Part shown: in pieces, positions 16,332 to 26,523 of the stretch | Layout: every line of letters begins with the position of its first letter | How positions within the stretch are numbered: the first letter of the stretch is position 1 | NCBI RefSeq assembly: GCF_902497745.1 | Contig: NZ_CABVHJ010000007.1 | Coordinates: forward strand, 172,131-236,130 | Origin: Pseudomonas fluorescens | Lineage (GTDB): Bacteria; Pseudomonadota; Gammaproteobacteria; Pseudomonadales; Pseudomonadaceae | Length of the DNA stretch: 64,000 nucleotides | Direction: 5' to 3' | Notes under the pieces: model-generated | The model's input: only the letters and a program-made list of their open reading frames with translations | The model's database searches: none | Told to the model about the DNA's origin: nothing | Program-made: the position numbers and the translations under genes

Positions 16332-17795
16332 TCAGCGGAACGGCGGCTCGTCGAAGCTGCGCAGTTTGCGCGAGTGCAGCGAATTGAGTTCGGTGCGCAG
16401 CAAGTCCACCGCTTCGATGCCGATCTTCAAATGCTGACTGACCGCGCGTTCATAGAAGGCGTTGGCCGAACCCGGCAGCTTGATTTCGCTGTGCAGCGGT
16501 TTATCCGACACACAGAGCAACGTGCCGTAAGGCACCCGCAGGCGATAACCCTGGGCGGCAATCGTGCCGCTTTCCATGTCCACCGCGACAGCACGGGACA
16601 GGTTGATCAACGGCCGTTCCTGCGCCCAACGCAATTCCCAGTTACGGTCGTCGTAGGTCAGCACGGTGCCGGTGCGCAGGCGTTTTTTCAGATCATCACC
16701 CTTCTCGCCGGTGACATTCGCCGCCGCCTGCTGCAACGCCATTTGCACTTCGGCCAGGGCCGGGATCGGAATGTTCGGCGGCACTACGCGGTCGAGAATG
16801 CCGTCGCGACGCATGTAAGCGTGGGCCAGCACATAGTCGCCGATGGTCTGCGACTGACGCAGGCCGCCGCAGTGGCCGATCATCAGCCAGCAATGTGGAC
16901 GCAGCACCGCTAGGTGGTCGGTGATGTTCTTGGCGTTGGACGGGCCGACGCCGATGTTCACCAGGGTCACACCGTGGCCATCGCTGGCGATCAGGTGATA
17001 GGCCGGCATCTGATAACGGTGCCAGACCACACCGGCAGCAATCGCCGACGCCTCGCCGTGATCCATGCCTTTCTCGATGATCACGTTACCCGGCAAGACC
17101 ATGCGCACGAAACGCGGGTCGCGGCGCAACTGCTCCAGACCATGAACGATGAACTGGTCGACGTAGCGGTGATAGTTGGTCAGCAGAATCCACGGCTGCA
17201 CATGGCGCCAGTCGCTACCGGTGTAATGCACCAGACGGCGCAGCGAGAAATCCACGCGCGCGGCGTCGAACAAGGCCAGCGGCAGCGGATCGGTGTTTTC
17301 CCAGTCATAGAGACCGTCGGCGATGCCATCGGTGGCGGCGGACAGATCGGTACTCGGGAACACCCGCGCCAGCACGGCAGCGGTGACGCCGGAACCGGCC
17401 AGTTCATCGCCCTGCTCGACCACGTACGGATACGGAATGTTTTGCTGGCTGACGCCGACTTCCACGGTCACGGTGAAGTCGTGCATCAATGGCGTCAGTT
17501 GTTCGAGCAGGTATTTGCGAAACGCCGCCGGGTGGGTGACGGTGACGCTGTACGTGCCCGGCAGTTGCACCTTCGCGTAAGCGCGGGTGGTCTGCGGGAC
17601 TTCGCCCTGGCAGTGATAGGTCAGACGCAGTTCGGGATAACGAAACAGAGCACGCTGTGCAGCGTCGGGTTCGACGCGATCCTTGAGGTAACGCTTGAGC
17701 GCCGAGTTCAGCGCAGTGGTGGCCCGCTCATGCAACTCGGCCAGACGATCCACGGCTTGTTCGGCGGTTTGAACGACAATAAACGCTTCGGTCAC
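16332..17795 (-). CDS. amn: AMP nucleosidase
   Basis: A 487-aa enzyme splitting AMP into adenine and ribose 5-phosphate in purine salvage. The N-terminal regulatory domain comes first; the C-terminal nucleoside phosphorylase-like domain contains LVNIGVGPSNAKNITDHLAV, MIGHCGGLRQSQTIGDYVLA and DMESGTIAAQGYRLRVPYGT. Length agrees with E. coli Amn (484 aa). I choose GTG at 17795 (VTEAFIVVQTAEQ) because AGGAAG stands seven bases upstream, in preference to an upstream ATG at 17831. Confidence 0.93.
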   Translation of the reverse strand: MTEAFIVVQTAEQAVDRLAELHERATTALNSALKRYLKDRVEPDAAQRALFRYPELRLTYHCQGEVPQTTRAYAKVQLPGTYSVTVTHPAAFRKYLLEQLTPLMHDFTVTVEVGVSQQNIPYPYVVEQGDELAGSGVTAAVLARVFPSTDLSAATDGIADGLYDWENTDPLPLALFDAARVDFSLRRLVHYTGSDWRHVQPWILLTNYHRYVDQFIVHGLEQLRRDPRFVRMVLPGNVIIEKGMDHGEASAIAAGVVWHRYQMPAYHLIASDGHGVTLVNIGVGPSNAKNITDHLAVLRPHCWLMIGHCGGLRQSQTIGDYVLAHAYMRRDGILDRVVPPNIPIPALAEVQMALQQAAANVTGEKGDDLKKRLRTGTVLTYDDRNWELRWAQERPLINLSRAVAVDMESGTIAAQGYRLRVPYGTLLCVSDKPLHSEIKLPGSANAFYERAVSQHLKIGIEAVDLLRTELNSLHSRKLRSFDEPPFR

Positions 17796-17902
17796 GATCA
17801 GCTTCCTGTGTTCTGACTTGCAGAGCTTCATCTTGCCTGCATCGTGGCGTCACGGGAACAGTGGCGTTGTGGGTGTACCCAAATCTTCCCATCAATGGAG
17901 AT

Positions 17903-18001
17903 CCCCTGTGGGAGCGAGCCTGCTCGCGAAAGCGGTGTATCAGTCGACATCTTTATTGAATGACCCACCGCATTCGCGAGCAGGCTCGCTCCCACAAGGG
18001 G
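17903..18001. repeat. REP pair (BIME)
   Basis: Inverted REP units (CCTGTGGGAGCGAGCCTGCT at the left, complement at the right, extended to CCCC/GGGG ends) lie between the amn start and the aidB-like stop. Confidence 0.8.
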
Positions 18002-18013
18002 ATGTGTGGTGGG

Positions 18014-19663
18014 TCAGAGAATCTGTGGGGTTGAGCGGGCGACGATGGCTTCGACGTCCAGTCCGCGTGGCAAGGCGCCGTAGACCCGGCCACTACCGCT
18101 CCATCGGCTGGCAATAAACGCATCGCTGACAGCTGAGTTTCCGGCCTCAAGCAACAGTTTGGCCTGCAAACCGAGCGCGATGTCTTCAGTCAGTTGCCGC
18201 GCCCGATACTGAATATCACTGGTGTCCTTGAACTGCACCTGCAACTGCTGAATATGCGCGGCCAGGCGCTTGTCACCATGCCCATCGCCCAACTCGCTGA
18301 ACAACACATCCAGCACGCCCGGCTCTTTCGACAACGCGCGCAGCACGTCCAGGCACTGCACATTCCCCGAGCCTTCCCACGTCGAATTCACCGGCGCCTC
18401 GCGGTACAGACGCGGCAGGATGCTCTCTTCGACATACCCGGCACCGCCCATGCATTCCGCTGCTTCGTTGATCATTCCCGGCGCGCGTTTGCAGATCCAG
18501 TACTTGCCCACCGCCGTCACCAGCCGCGCAAACTGCGCTTCGTGGCGATCATGCAGATGATCCAGCGCCTTGCCCATGCGCAAACTGAGGGCCAGCGCGG
18601 CTTCGCTTTCCAGGGCCAGATCAGCCAAGACGTTCTGCATCAATGGCTGTTCGCTGAGCAGTTTGCCGCCGACCTTGCGGTGCGCGCAGTGGTGGCTGGC
18701 CTGGGTCAGCGCCTGGCGCATCAGCGAACTGGAACCGACCATGCAGTCGAATCGGGTCATCGCCACCATCTCGATGATGGTTGGCACGCCGCGCCCTTCT
18801 TCGCCGACCATCCACGCCAGCGCGCCACGAAACTCCACTTCACTGGAGGCGTTGGACTGGTTGCCGAGTTTGTTTTTCAGACGCTGGATGTAGAACTGAT
18901 TGCGCGTGTCATCCGGGCGATGACGTGGCAGCAGGAAGCAGCTCAAGCCCTTGTCGGTTTGCGCCAGCGTCAGGAAGGCATCGCACATTGGCGCGGAGCA
19001 GAACCACTTGTGCCCGACCAGCTCATAAGCCTGACCCGGACCACTGGCGCCGACCGGATACGCCTTGGTGGTGTTGGCGCGCACGTCGGTGCCGCCCTGT
19101 TTCTCGGTCATGGCCATGCCGATGGTCACGCCGGCCTTGTGCGCCATGCCGACATTGCGCGGATCGTATTCCGTGGCGAGGACTTTCGGCAGCCATTGCT
19201 CAGCCAGATTCGGTTGCAAACGCAGGGCCGGCACGCTGGCGAAGGTCATGGTCAACGGGCAACCGCTGCCCGCCTCGGCCTGGCTGTGCAGATAAGTCAT
19301 CGAGGCGCGGGCGACATGGGCGCCATCCTGCGGGTGCGCCCATGGCAATGAGGTCAAACCGTGCTCGATCGCCGTGCGCATCAGCTCGTGATAAGCCGGG
19401 TGAAACTCCACCAGATCGATGCGATGGCCGTAGCGGTCATGGCTGGCGAACACAGGTTTGTTCTGGTTGGCAAGGAAGCCGGCTTCCATCAACGGCCCGC
19501 CGGCAAGCGCGCCGTAAGCATCGATCCGCGACTCGGCCCAACCAGCACCAAAGCGCCGCGACCACTCCTGCAGCGGCAGGTCGATGCGGTACAGATTGGT
19601 GCCGTCCAGCGACGGTGGCTGGTTGGTGACTTGGTGAGTTTCGGCGAACTGATGCAGGTTCAT
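18014..19663 (-). CDS. aidB: AidB-like acyl-CoA dehydrogenase
   Basis: A 549-aa acyl-CoA dehydrogenase-fold flavoprotein of the AidB subgroup, larger than the 380-aa catabolic enzymes. Visible blocks are GMAMTEKQGGTDVRANTTKA (FAD contact), FCSAPMCDAFLTLAQT, MVGEEGRGVPTIIEMVAMTR, and CMGGAGYVEESILPRLYREA with NSTWEGSGNVQCLDVLRA near the end. In E. coli, AidB is induced during the alkylation response and binds DNA; the natural substrate is uncertain. ATG 19663 has AGGAG seven bases upstream. Confidence 0.88.
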   Translation of the reverse strand: MNLHQFAETHQVTNQPPSLDGTNLYRIDLPLQEWSRRFGAGWAESRIDAYGALAGGPLMEAGFLANQNKPVFASHDRYGHRIDLVEFHPAYHELMRTAIEHGLTSLPWAHPQDGAHVARASMTYLHSQAEAGSGCPLTMTFASVPALRLQPNLAEQWLPKVLATEYDPRNVGMAHKAGVTIGMAMTEKQGGTDVRANTTKAYPVGASGPGQAYELVGHKWFCSAPMCDAFLTLAQTDKGLSCFLLPRHRPDDTRNQFYIQRLKNKLGNQSNASSEVEFRGALAWMVGEEGRGVPTIIEMVAMTRFDCMVGSSSLMRQALTQASHHCAHRKVGGKLLSEQPLMQNVLADLALESEAALALSLRMGKALDHLHDRHEAQFARLVTAVGKYWICKRAPGMINEAAECMGGAGYVEESILPRLYREAPVNSTWEGSGNVQCLDVLRALSKEPGVLDVLFSELGDGHGDKRLAAHIQQLQVQFKDTSDIQYRARQLTEDIALGLQAKLLLEAGNSAVSDAFIASRWSGSGRVYGALPRGLDVEAIVARSTPQIL

Positions 19664-19760
19664 GACGGGGCTCCTTTGGGCAACCAAGGAACTCAGTTAA
19701 GCACCGCACCGCGACGGGTCAAAGTGTCATACCAGCCGAATTTGCGGCGCTTTTACCCTG

Positions 19761-22115
19761 TCAGCAGCACAGTACACGACGCTCCAGAGCCGACTGCAAA
19801 TCTTCGAATTTGACCGGTTTGTTCAAGTAATCGACCGGCGCCCCCGTGGCGCAAAGCTCTCGGTCAGCGGTCAACGCCAACATGAACACCGGCAAATTCG
19901 TGCAGCCCGGCAAGGCGTGAATCTGGCAGCACAACGATGCGCCATCGTGAGCGGGTAGCTGACAATCGATCAGCACTGCGTCGAAGGTCTCTCGTTGCAA
20001 GCAATCCAATGCCGCCGCGCCGTTGTCGGCGGTACGCACGCGAAAACCGAGCTTGAGCAACATGCCGCGCATCACCAGTTGATTGACACTGTTGTCGTCC
20101 ACCAACAGCACCGTGCAATCCTGTGGTGCACGCACGCAATCGCGCGAAGGCGCGCAGATCGGCGCAGTTTCGACCACTGGCAGTTCAAACTCGACGTCCA
20201 GTTGGAAGCGACTGCCACGCCCGGGCTCCGAGCGATGTGTGAGCTTGCCACCGAGCAACTCGACCAACTGTCGGCAAATCGCCAGACCAACGCCCAGGCC
20301 GCCGTATTCGCGGGTCATCGAACCGTCGAGCTGGAAGAAGCGCTGATACATCGTCGCCTCGCCCAGGTCGGTAAAACCGATACCGGTGTCGATCACTGCA
20401 AACGACAGCGCCAGACGATTATCCGTCGACGGCTTACCAGTGACGCGCAATGCCAAACCACCGATGCGAGTGAACTTGATCGCGTTATCCAGCAGACACT
20501 CCAGGCATTGCGCGAGTTTGGCGCTGTCGCCGTGCAGGCGATCCGGCAGGGTTGGCAGCACCTCGACCTTGAAGTCCAGCGACTTGCTCGACGCATTGCC
20601 GTCAAACTGCACCCGCAACGCCTCGACCACGCCACGCAGGCTGAAACTGCCCGGCGCGGCCTTGAGCTTGCCGGCCTGCAATTCGGTGAGTGTGAGGATG
20701 CCATTGACCATGCGCATCATGTCTCGCGCCGAACCGGCAGCGGTCTGCTGGTATTGCTCAAGTTCCGGATCCAGCTCGACGGTCTGCATCAATTCCAGCG
20801 AACCGATGACACCGTTCATCGGCGTGCGCAGTTCGTGGGTCAGGGTCGCCAAAAACTCATCTTTGAGCTTGTTGCTGTGGGCCAGTTGCTGGTTGAGCAC
20901 TTCGAGTTTCTGCCCGGCGTCGTACAGCGTCTGCGCCTGTTGCTCGCGCATGGCGTTGATGCGATCGGCCAGCGCCAGCGACAACAGCGCCACTTCGATG
21001 GCCGAACCGATCTGGCTGGCGTACATGGTCAGGAACACGTTCGGCAGCAGGCCCAGCACCATCAGCGTGTTGACGATGCCGCCGAGCAGAAACGCCGACC
21101 AGGCGATGATGAAATAGCGCGCCACCCGCAAGCCGCGCCACCAGGCCAGAATCCCGGCGGCAAAAATCACCACGGTGAAGGTCAGCGCCAGCGTCGTCGC
21201 CAAGCGCAGGGCCAGGGCGTAAGTGGTCATCAGCGACAGGCCGATGACTAACGCACTGAACGCGATCAAGCCGATCAACAGGCGGTCGAGCCAGCGGCTG
21301 TGGGTTTTGGTCTGCAGGAAGCTGCGGGCGAACTGGCTGCCGAACAGGCCGGCGCAACCAATGAAAAAAGGCGTCGCGGCGTTGGCCCACCATGGGTTGT
21401 CCGGCCAGAAGTACTCGACCGCCGCACCGTTCACCGACAGTTGATAGAGACCAAACGAGGCAATGTAGAAGATGTAATAGAGGTAACTGGTGTCGCGCAC
21501 GCTGAGGTAGATGAACAGGTTGTAAACCACCATCCCCAGCAGCACGCCGTAAATGATGCCCAGCACATACAGGCGCACCGGTTGGTCTTCGAGATACGCG
21601 GTGCTCGACCACAACGTCACCGGTGCCTGAATCGAGCCTTCGCTGGCCAGTCGCAGATATACGGTTTGCGTTTGATCCGGTTTGAAGGAGAGGTCGAACA
21701 AATAGTTGTTCTGGCGGATCTCGCGGCTGGCGAACGGCAAGGCGTCGCCGGTTTGCCGGACGAGGCGGTAGTCGCCACTGGCATCAGGCATATAAAGATC
21801 GAGATGATCGAGCGGTGGATACGCCAGTTCCAGCAGCCAGGTGCGCTGGGCGGCGGGATTGCTCGGGCGGTAATGCAGGTCGATCTTCAGCCAGAACGCC
21901 GAGCGTGAATAACCGGCATTGAGCGTGGCTTTATCGTGAGGTTTGAAATTGCCGGCGGCAGCCTGCGCGCGAACATCGGCAATGCTCGCCTGACCGCTCG
22001 GGTCTTCGAACACTTGCAGCGACCGGCCCAGAGGGAGGCTCTGGGTAAATTCGTCGAATTCGACGGCGCTCGCCAGGAGGGGCAAGCAGAACAGCAACAT
22101 CAGCAAATAGCGCAT
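19761..22115 (-). CDS. ladS: hybrid sensor histidine kinase LadS
   Basis: A 784-aa protein with a signal peptide (residues 1-17), a 7TMR-DISM extracellular domain (about 20-175), seven transmembrane helices (about 180-385), a histidine kinase (His427 in THELRTPMNG; ATP-binding motifs DNAIKF, DTGIGF and GLGVGLAICRQ) and a receiver domain (LVDDNS, phospho-acceptor Asp717, Lys766). This architecture and its place beside thiD match P. aeruginosa LadS, which promotes biofilm and represses acute virulence by passing phosphate into the GacS/GacA-Rsm pathway, and responds to calcium. No cognate regulator gene is adjacent, as expected for LadS. Confidence 0.93.
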   Translation of the reverse strand: MRYLLMLLFCLPLLASAVEFDEFTQSLPLGRSLQVFEDPSGQASIADVRAQAAAGNFKPHDKATLNAGYSRSAFWLKIDLHYRPSNPAAQRTWLLELAYPPLDHLDLYMPDASGDYRLVRQTGDALPFASREIRQNNYLFDLSFKPDQTQTVYLRLASEGSIQAPVTLWSSTAYLEDQPVRLYVLGIIYGVLLGMVVYNLFIYLSVRDTSYLYYIFYIASFGLYQLSVNGAAVEYFWPDNPWWANAATPFFIGCAGLFGSQFARSFLQTKTHSRWLDRLLIGLIAFSALVIGLSLMTTYALALRLATTLALTFTVVIFAAGILAWWRGLRVARYFIIAWSAFLLGGIVNTLMVLGLLPNVFLTMYASQIGSAIEVALLSLALADRINAMREQQAQTLYDAGQKLEVLNQQLAHSNKLKDEFLATLTHELRTPMNGVIGSLELMQTVELDPELEQYQQTAAGSARDMMRMVNGILTLTELQAGKLKAAPGSFSLRGVVEALRVQFDGNASSKSLDFKVEVLPTLPDRLHGDSAKLAQCLECLLDNAIKFTRIGGLALRVTGKPSTDNRLALSFAVIDTGIGFTDLGEATMYQRFFQLDGSMTREYGGLGVGLAICRQLVELLGGKLTHRSEPGRGSRFQLDVEFELPVVETAPICAPSRDCVRAPQDCTVLLVDDNSVNQLVMRGMLLKLGFRVRTADNGAAALDCLQRETFDAVLIDCQLPAHDGASLCCQIHALPGCTNLPVFMLALTADRELCATGAPVDYLNKPVKFEDLQSALERRVLCC

Positions 22116-22418
22116 TGAAGCCCCAGCGTGGCTCGTCCGGTTGTGTCAGGAAGCCCCCCATTCCCTTTGAGTAGACGTAAAACCGGTATTACCTGTTATT
22201 GGTTTGGATCCAGACTAGCATAGCCGTTGATGGCCATTGAGCACCATTGAAATTTTTCCTACAAAGGCTCTAGAACGGGCGTTCCAGAGCAAAGCAGCGA
22301 GCTAGAGCTGTTGAGTTGGTCAGGTTGTGACAGTACGGTCGGATTCTCTTGCCAGGTTATCGGCCATGCATAACGGCACTGAACCCGAAAATCAGCTTTG
22401 GTGGTAAGCTCGCGCACC

Positions 22419-23216
22419 ATGAATATCTACAGCTCCCGCCCCGTTGTCCTCTGTCTCTCCGGCCACGACCCAAGTGGTGGCGCCGGCTTGCAGGCAGATA
22501 TCGAAGCCCTGCTCGCGCAGGGTTGCCATGCGGCTCCGGCCGTCACCGCCCTGACCGTGCAAGACACCGTCAACGTCACTGACTTCCGCGTCCTCGACCG
22601 TGAGTGGGTACTGGCCCAGGCCAATGCCGTACTTAACGACTCCGAAGTCGCGGCGGTCAAACTGGGCATGCTCGGTTCGCTGGAAATGGTCGACACCGTT
22701 GTCGAACTGCTCTCGGCGCACCCGCACTTGCCAGTGGTCTGTGACCCGGTGCTGCGCGCCGGCGGCGGCGGTCGCCTGGGCAAGGACGAGGTCGGCTATG
22801 CGATGCGCGAGCGACTGCTGCCGCTGTCGATCATTGCCACCCCTAACCTTCCTGAAGCGCGAATCCTCGCCGAACTGCCCGAAGGCACCGCCGACGAGTG
22901 CGCTGAAAAACTTTTGCCGTTCGTCAAAAACCTGCTGATCACCGGCGGCCACGGCGACGAAACTGAAATCCACAACCGCGTGTACAGCCGCGACGGCCTG
23001 CGTGAAACCTTTATCTGCCAGCGTCTGCCGGGCAGCTATCACGGTTCCGGTTGCACACTGGCCAGCGCCCTCGCCGGTCGTCTGGCCCAGGGCGAACACC
23101 TGGCCAGCGCTGTACGCAGTGCTCTGGATTACACCTGGCGCACCCTGCGCGATGCCGAACAACTGGGCAAAGGCCAGTTCGTCCCGCGTCGCCTGCCGCT
23201 GGATTTCTGCTCGTAA
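22419..23216 (+). CDS. thiD: hydroxymethylpyrimidine/phosphomethylpyrimidine kinase
   Basis: A 265-aa ribokinase-fold enzyme that phosphorylates HMP and then HMP-P in thiamin synthesis. Signatures are VVLCLSGHDPSGGAGLQADI near the N-terminus, VVCDPVLRAGGGGRLGKDE, and the C-terminal GSYHGSGCTLASALAGRLAQ with the anion hole and catalytic Asp region. It leads the thiD-thiE-hemL cluster. ATG 22419 is preferred over an upstream GTG at 22398; no good ribosome-binding site is visible. The 300 bp upstream hold a small hairpin (TCTAGAAC/GTTCCAGA) but nothing I could read as a TPP riboswitch. Confidence 0.95.
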   Translation: MNIYSSRPVVLCLSGHDPSGGAGLQADIEALLAQGCHAAPAVTALTVQDTVNVTDFRVLDREWVLAQANAVLNDSEVAAVKLGMLGSLEMVDTVVELLSAHPHLPVVCDPVLRAGGGGRLGKDEVGYAMRERLLPLSIIATPNLPEARILAELPEGTADECAEKLLPFVKNLLITGGHGDETEIHNRVYSRDGLRETFICQRLPGSYHGSGCTLASALAGRLAQGEHLASAVRSALDYTWRTLRDAEQLGKGQFVPRRLPLDFCS

Positions 23217-23234
23217 CGTCGTGAGGTCTGCCCG

Positions 23235-23858
23235 ATGAAACTACGTGGCCTGTATGCCATTACCGACAGCCAATTGCTGGCGGGCAAGTTTCTGTCTTAC
23301 GTGGAGGCGGCGCTGGAAGGCGGCGTCACCCTGCTGCAATACCGCGACAAGAGCAGCGACGAAGCCCGCCGTCTGCGCGAGGCTGAAGCGCTGCGCGACC
23401 TGTGCGAGCGCTACAAGACGCGACTGATCATCAACGATGATGCCGAACTGGCCGCGCGCCTCAACGTCGGCGTGCACCTCGGTCAGACCGACGGCCCGCT
23501 GTCGCCTACCCGCGCCCTACTCGGTTCCAAAGCAATTATCGGTTCGACCTGCCACGCGCAAATCGCGCTGGCCGAACAAGCGGCCAAAGAAGGCGCGAGT
23601 TATGTCGCCTTCGGTCGCTTCTTCAATTCCAACACCAAGCCCGGTGCGCCGAGCTGCAGCCTCGATCTGCTCGACCAAGCCAAACGCACGCTGCACCTGC
23701 CGATCTGCGCGATTGGCGGCATCAGCCTCGACAACGCCGCACCGTTGGTGGCCCACGGGGTCGACCTGCTGGCGGTGGTTCACGGCTTGTTCGGTGCCGA
23801 GAGCACCGCCGAAGTGACCCGCCGCGCCCGCGCGTTCAATGAATTACTGAAAGTCTGA
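23235..23858 (+). CDS. thiE: thiamin-phosphate synthase
   Basis: A 207-aa TIM-barrel enzyme joining HMP-PP and thiazole phosphate to give thiamin phosphate. The diagnostic blocks are [40 protein letters not shown], a central [20 protein letters not shown], and the phosphate loop [20 protein letters not shown]. It follows thiD by 18 bp with GAGG ahead of the ATG and precedes hemL by 15 bp, so the three genes are probably one transcript. Confidence 0.95.
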   Translation: MKLRGLYAITDSQLLAGKFLSYVEAALEGGVTLLQYRDKSSDEARRLREAEALRDLCERYKTRLIINDDAELAARLNVGVHLGQTDGPLSPTRALLGSKAIIGSTCHAQIALAEQAAKEGASYVAFGRFFNSNTKPGAPSCSLDLLDQAKRTLHLPICAIGGISLDNAAPLVAHGVDLLAVVHGLFGAESTAEVTRRARAFNELLKV

Positions 23859-23873
23859 TTTGAGAGCCCGATC

Positions 23874-25157
23874 ATGTCTCGTTCCGAAACCCTGTTTGCC
23901 AATGCCCAGAAACACATCCCCGGTGGAGTGAACTCGCCAGTCCGCGCATTCAAGAGCGTTGGCGGCACCCCGCTGTTTTTCAAACACGCTGAAGGCGCCT
24001 ACGTCACTGACGAAGACGACAAACGTTATGTCGATTACGTCGGATCGTGGGGTCCGATGATCCTCGGCCACAGCCACCCGGACGTGCTCGACGCGGTGCG
24101 CAATCAGCTGCAACACGGCCTGTCGTACGGCGCACCGACCGCGATGGAAACCGAGATGGCCGATCTGGTCTGCTCGCTGGTGCCATCGATGGACATGGTG
24201 CGCATGGTCAGCTCCGGCACCGAAGCGACCATGAGCGCGATCCGTCTGGCCCGTGGTTACACCGGCCGCGACAGCATCATCAAGTTTGAAGGCTGCTACC
24301 ACGGTCACTCCGACAGCCTGCTGGTCAAGGCCGGTTCCGGCGCCCTGACCCAAGGCGTTCCAAGCTCGGCCGGTGTGCCGGCGGCATTCGCCAAACACAC
24401 CCTGACCCTGCCGTTCAACGACATCGACGCAGTTGAAAAGATGCTCGCTGAAGTTGGCGAGGACGTGGCGTGCATCATCGTTGAGCCGGTCGCCGGCAAC
24501 ATGAACTGCGTACCACCGGCGCCGGGCTTCCTCGAAGGCCTGCGTTCGCTGTGCGACAAACATGGCGTGGTGTTGATTTTCGACGAAGTGATGACCGGTT
24601 TCCGCGTCGCCCTCGGCGGTGCCCAGGCGTACTACGGGGTCAATCCTGACCTGACCACCTTCGGCAAGATCATCGGTGGCGGCATGCCGGTGGGCTGCTT
24701 CGGCGGCAAGCGTGAAATCATGGAACGCATCGCGCCGCTGGGTCCGGTGTATCAGGCCGGTACGCTATCGGGTAACCCACTGGCCATGGCCGCTGGTTTG
24801 ACCACCCTGCGCCTGATCAGCCGTCCGGGTTTCCACGCTGAGCTGACCGACTACACCACGCGTCTGCTCGACGGTCTGCAACAACGCGCCGATGCTGCTG
24901 GCATTCCGTTCGTGACCACCCAGGCCGGCGGCATGTTCGGTCTGTACTTCAGCGGCGCCGATGACATCGTCACCTTTGAAGACGTGATGGCCAGCGACGC
25001 AGCCCTGTTCGGACGCTTCTTCCACCTGATGCTGGAAGGTGGCGTGTACCTGGCACCGAGCGCCTTCGAAGCCGGTTTCACCTCGATCGCTCACGGCGAA
25101 GCCGAGCTGAAACTGACGCTGGACGCTGCCGAACGCGCCTTCGCTGCACTGAAGTAA
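23874..25157 (+). CDS. hemL: glutamate-1-semialdehyde 2,1-aminomutase
   Basis: A 427-aa PLP enzyme converting glutamate-1-semialdehyde to 5-aminolevulinate in the C5 haem pathway. Signatures are [58 protein letters not shown], and the PLP-lysine block [18 protein letters not shown]. Length is usual for the family. The gene ends the thiD-thiE-hemL cluster; a hairpin (GCTGACG/CGTCAGC) lies just after it. Confidence 0.96.
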   Translation: MSRSETLFANAQKHIPGGVNSPVRAFKSVGGTPLFFKHAEGAYVTDEDDKRYVDYVGSWGPMILGHSHPDVLDAVRNQLQHGLSYGAPTAMETEMADLVCSLVPSMDMVRMVSSGTEATMSAIRLARGYTGRDSIIKFEGCYHGHSDSLLVKAGSGALTQGVPSSAGVPAAFAKHTLTLPFNDIDAVEKMLAEVGEDVACIIVEPVAGNMNCVPPAPGFLEGLRSLCDKHGVVLIFDEVMTGFRVALGGAQAYYGVNPDLTTFGKIIGGGMPVGCFGGKREIMERIAPLGPVYQAGTLSGNPLAMAAGLTTLRLISRPGFHAELTDYTTRLLDGLQQRADAAGIPFVTTQAGGMFGLYFSGADDIVTFEDVMASDAALFGRFFHLMLEGGVYLAPSAFEAGFTSIAHGEAELKLTLDAAERAFAALK

Positions 25158-25167
25158 TCGCCGTACC

Positions 25168-25195
25168 GCTGACGTTGGCTATCGCCAGCGTCAGC
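25168..25195 (+). terminator. hairpin after hemL
   Basis: GCTGACGTTGG pairs with CCAGCGTCAGC around a six-base loop, 10 bp after the hemL stop. There is no U-run, so termination efficiency is unclear. Confidence 0.5.
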
Positions 25196-25382
25196 ATTCA
25201 CCTACATCCGCGCTGTTTTTCCGATGCTCCTGCTAAGAATCTCCCCTAAAGTGGGCGATATATTCCCCGTGCAGCAGAAAAACGAGTAAAGACTTTGTAA
25301 GGTTGGCCCTGCTTATTTCATAATGCGCGCTTATTGGATCCCTCGATGGGTCCGCGTGCCCTTCAGAGGTAAGTCGATTCCC

Positions 25383-25937
25383 ATGAACCGCACCGGCCGC
25401 ACCCTTGCCTTGGGCTGCCTGTTGCTCCTTCAGCCCCTGCTCGCGCATGCACAAGCAGGCGGCAACTCGTTGTTGATCCCGGCGATGGGTCGTTGCACCC
25501 TCAATACTCAGCCGCAAGACGTCACGCAGGCACTGGCCGCCTGCCAGAAAGCGGCGGACGAAGGGGATGCGCAAGCGCAATACGAGTTGGGTGAGTTCTA
25601 CTACGACGGCAAGAATGCGCCGCGCGACCTCAATCAAGCCCTGAGCTATTTCGAAAAAGCCTCGCTGCAAGGCCACGCTCAGGCACAGTTCAAACTGGGC
25701 ACGATGTTCTTCCACGGTGAAGGCGTGCAGGCCAACAATATTCAGGCGTACATCGTGCTGAAGATGGCCGCGGTCAACGGCGCTGAAGATGCGCTGGATA
25801 CAGCTGACGAAGTTTCCGAAAAAATGTCCCGCGAAGATCTCGAGACTGCCACGCAAGTGCTCGGGCAAATTTTCCGTAAATACCTGATGGAACTGCAGAG
25901 CGCCGATGGGCGCACGCCGTTCTCGCCTCTTCCCTGA
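25383..25937 (+). CDS. secreted Sel1-repeat protein
   Basis: A 184-aa protein with a signal peptide (MNRTGRTLALGCLLLLQPLL, cut near AHAQA) and about three Sel1-like repeats: AACQKAADEGDAQAQYELGE, ALSYFEKASLQGHAQAQFKL and IVLKMAAVNGAEDALDTA. Such helical repeats serve as protein-binding scaffolds; the periplasmic location follows from the signal. The partner is unknown. The first in-frame ATG is at 25323, but the signal peptide starts at 25383. Confidence 0.85.
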   Translation: MNRTGRTLALGCLLLLQPLLAHAQAGGNSLLIPAMGRCTLNTQPQDVTQALAACQKAADEGDAQAQYELGEFYYDGKNAPRDLNQALSYFEKASLQGHAQAQFKLGTMFFHGEGVQANNIQAYIVLKMAAVNGAEDALDTADEVSEKMSREDLETATQVLGQIFRKYLMELQSADGRTPFSPLP

Positions 25938-25961
25938 TTTTTGCGCCGACCTTTCTGGCCT

Positions 25962-26038
25962 CTTCGCGAGCAAGCTCGCTCCCACAGTAGATCTCCAGTG
26001 TTCAGAAGACCCCCTGTGGGAGCGAGCCTGCTCGCGAA
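25962..26038. repeat. REP pair (BIME), tail-to-tail
   Basis: TTCGCGAGCAAGCTCGCTCC and its inverted partner CTGTGGGAGCGAGCCTGCTC are 27 bp apart, between the convergent Sel1 and DUF1820 genes. Confidence 0.8.
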
Positions 26039-26060
26039 TGAGGCGACTCGGTTTTAAGGC

Positions 26061-26390
26061 TTACTTCTCAGGCATCGGCACCGGGAACGGCATCACATTG
26101 CCGACCGCGCCACGGGCTTCGCTGATTTTCGGGGTGCCCAGACGTTCCACTTCGTCGATGCGCACAATCGAGTGCATCGGCACAAAGCTGCGCACCACGC
26201 CTTCGAACTGCGCCTTGAGCTTTTCTTCGCTCGGATCGACGACCACTTGCGTGCGCTCGCCAAAGACGAACTCTTCCACTTCCAGAAAACCCCACAGATC
26301 ACTTTGATAGATCTGCTTGGCGTACATTTCGAACACCTGGCCCTGGTTGAGGAAAATCAGCTTATAGATTGGAGCTTCGCGTTTGGTCAT
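26061..26390 (-). CDS. DUF1820 family protein
   Basis: A 109-aa protein starting MTKREAPIYKLIFLNQGQVF, the DUF1820 signature, with GFLEVEEFVFGERTQVVVDP and FVPMHSIVRIDEVERLGTPK in the middle. The Pseudomonas order places such a gene next to miaB. The family has no assigned function. ATG 26390 is used; the upstream in-frame extension reads as non-coding. The gene is divergent from miaB. Confidence 0.85.
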   Translation of the reverse strand: MTKREAPIYKLIFLNQGQVFEMYAKQIYQSDLWGFLEVEEFVFGERTQVVVDPSEEKLKAQFEGVVRSFVPMHSIVRIDEVERLGTPKISEARGAVGNVMPFPVPMPEK

Positions 26391-26482
26391 GGCGGGGGGA
26401 TAACATCGGGGATAAAAATGAGGGCGCAAACTATAGCATAGCCGCCGGACGCGCAGCGGTAGGAACCTGAGGGCTTGTTCCC

Positions 26483-26488
26483 TATAAT
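26483..26488 (+). promoter_or_regulatory. TATAAT -10 box of miaB
   Basis: A perfect TATAAT lies 35 bp before the miaB start. The -35 region 17 bp upstream is poorly conserved. Confidence 0.5.
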
Positions 26489-26523
26489 GCCGGGTTCTTT
26501 GAATCACGTGACGACCCTACTCC

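Noticed and set aside
17903..18001. CRISPR array signal from recurring palindromes
   Set aside because: The repeats are scattered single REP pairs of inverted orientation, without regular direct repeats and spacers.
22120..22418. TPP riboswitch ahead of thiD
   Set aside because: I could not find the conserved CUGAGA and ACCUGA-type cores of a THI element; only a small hairpin is present.
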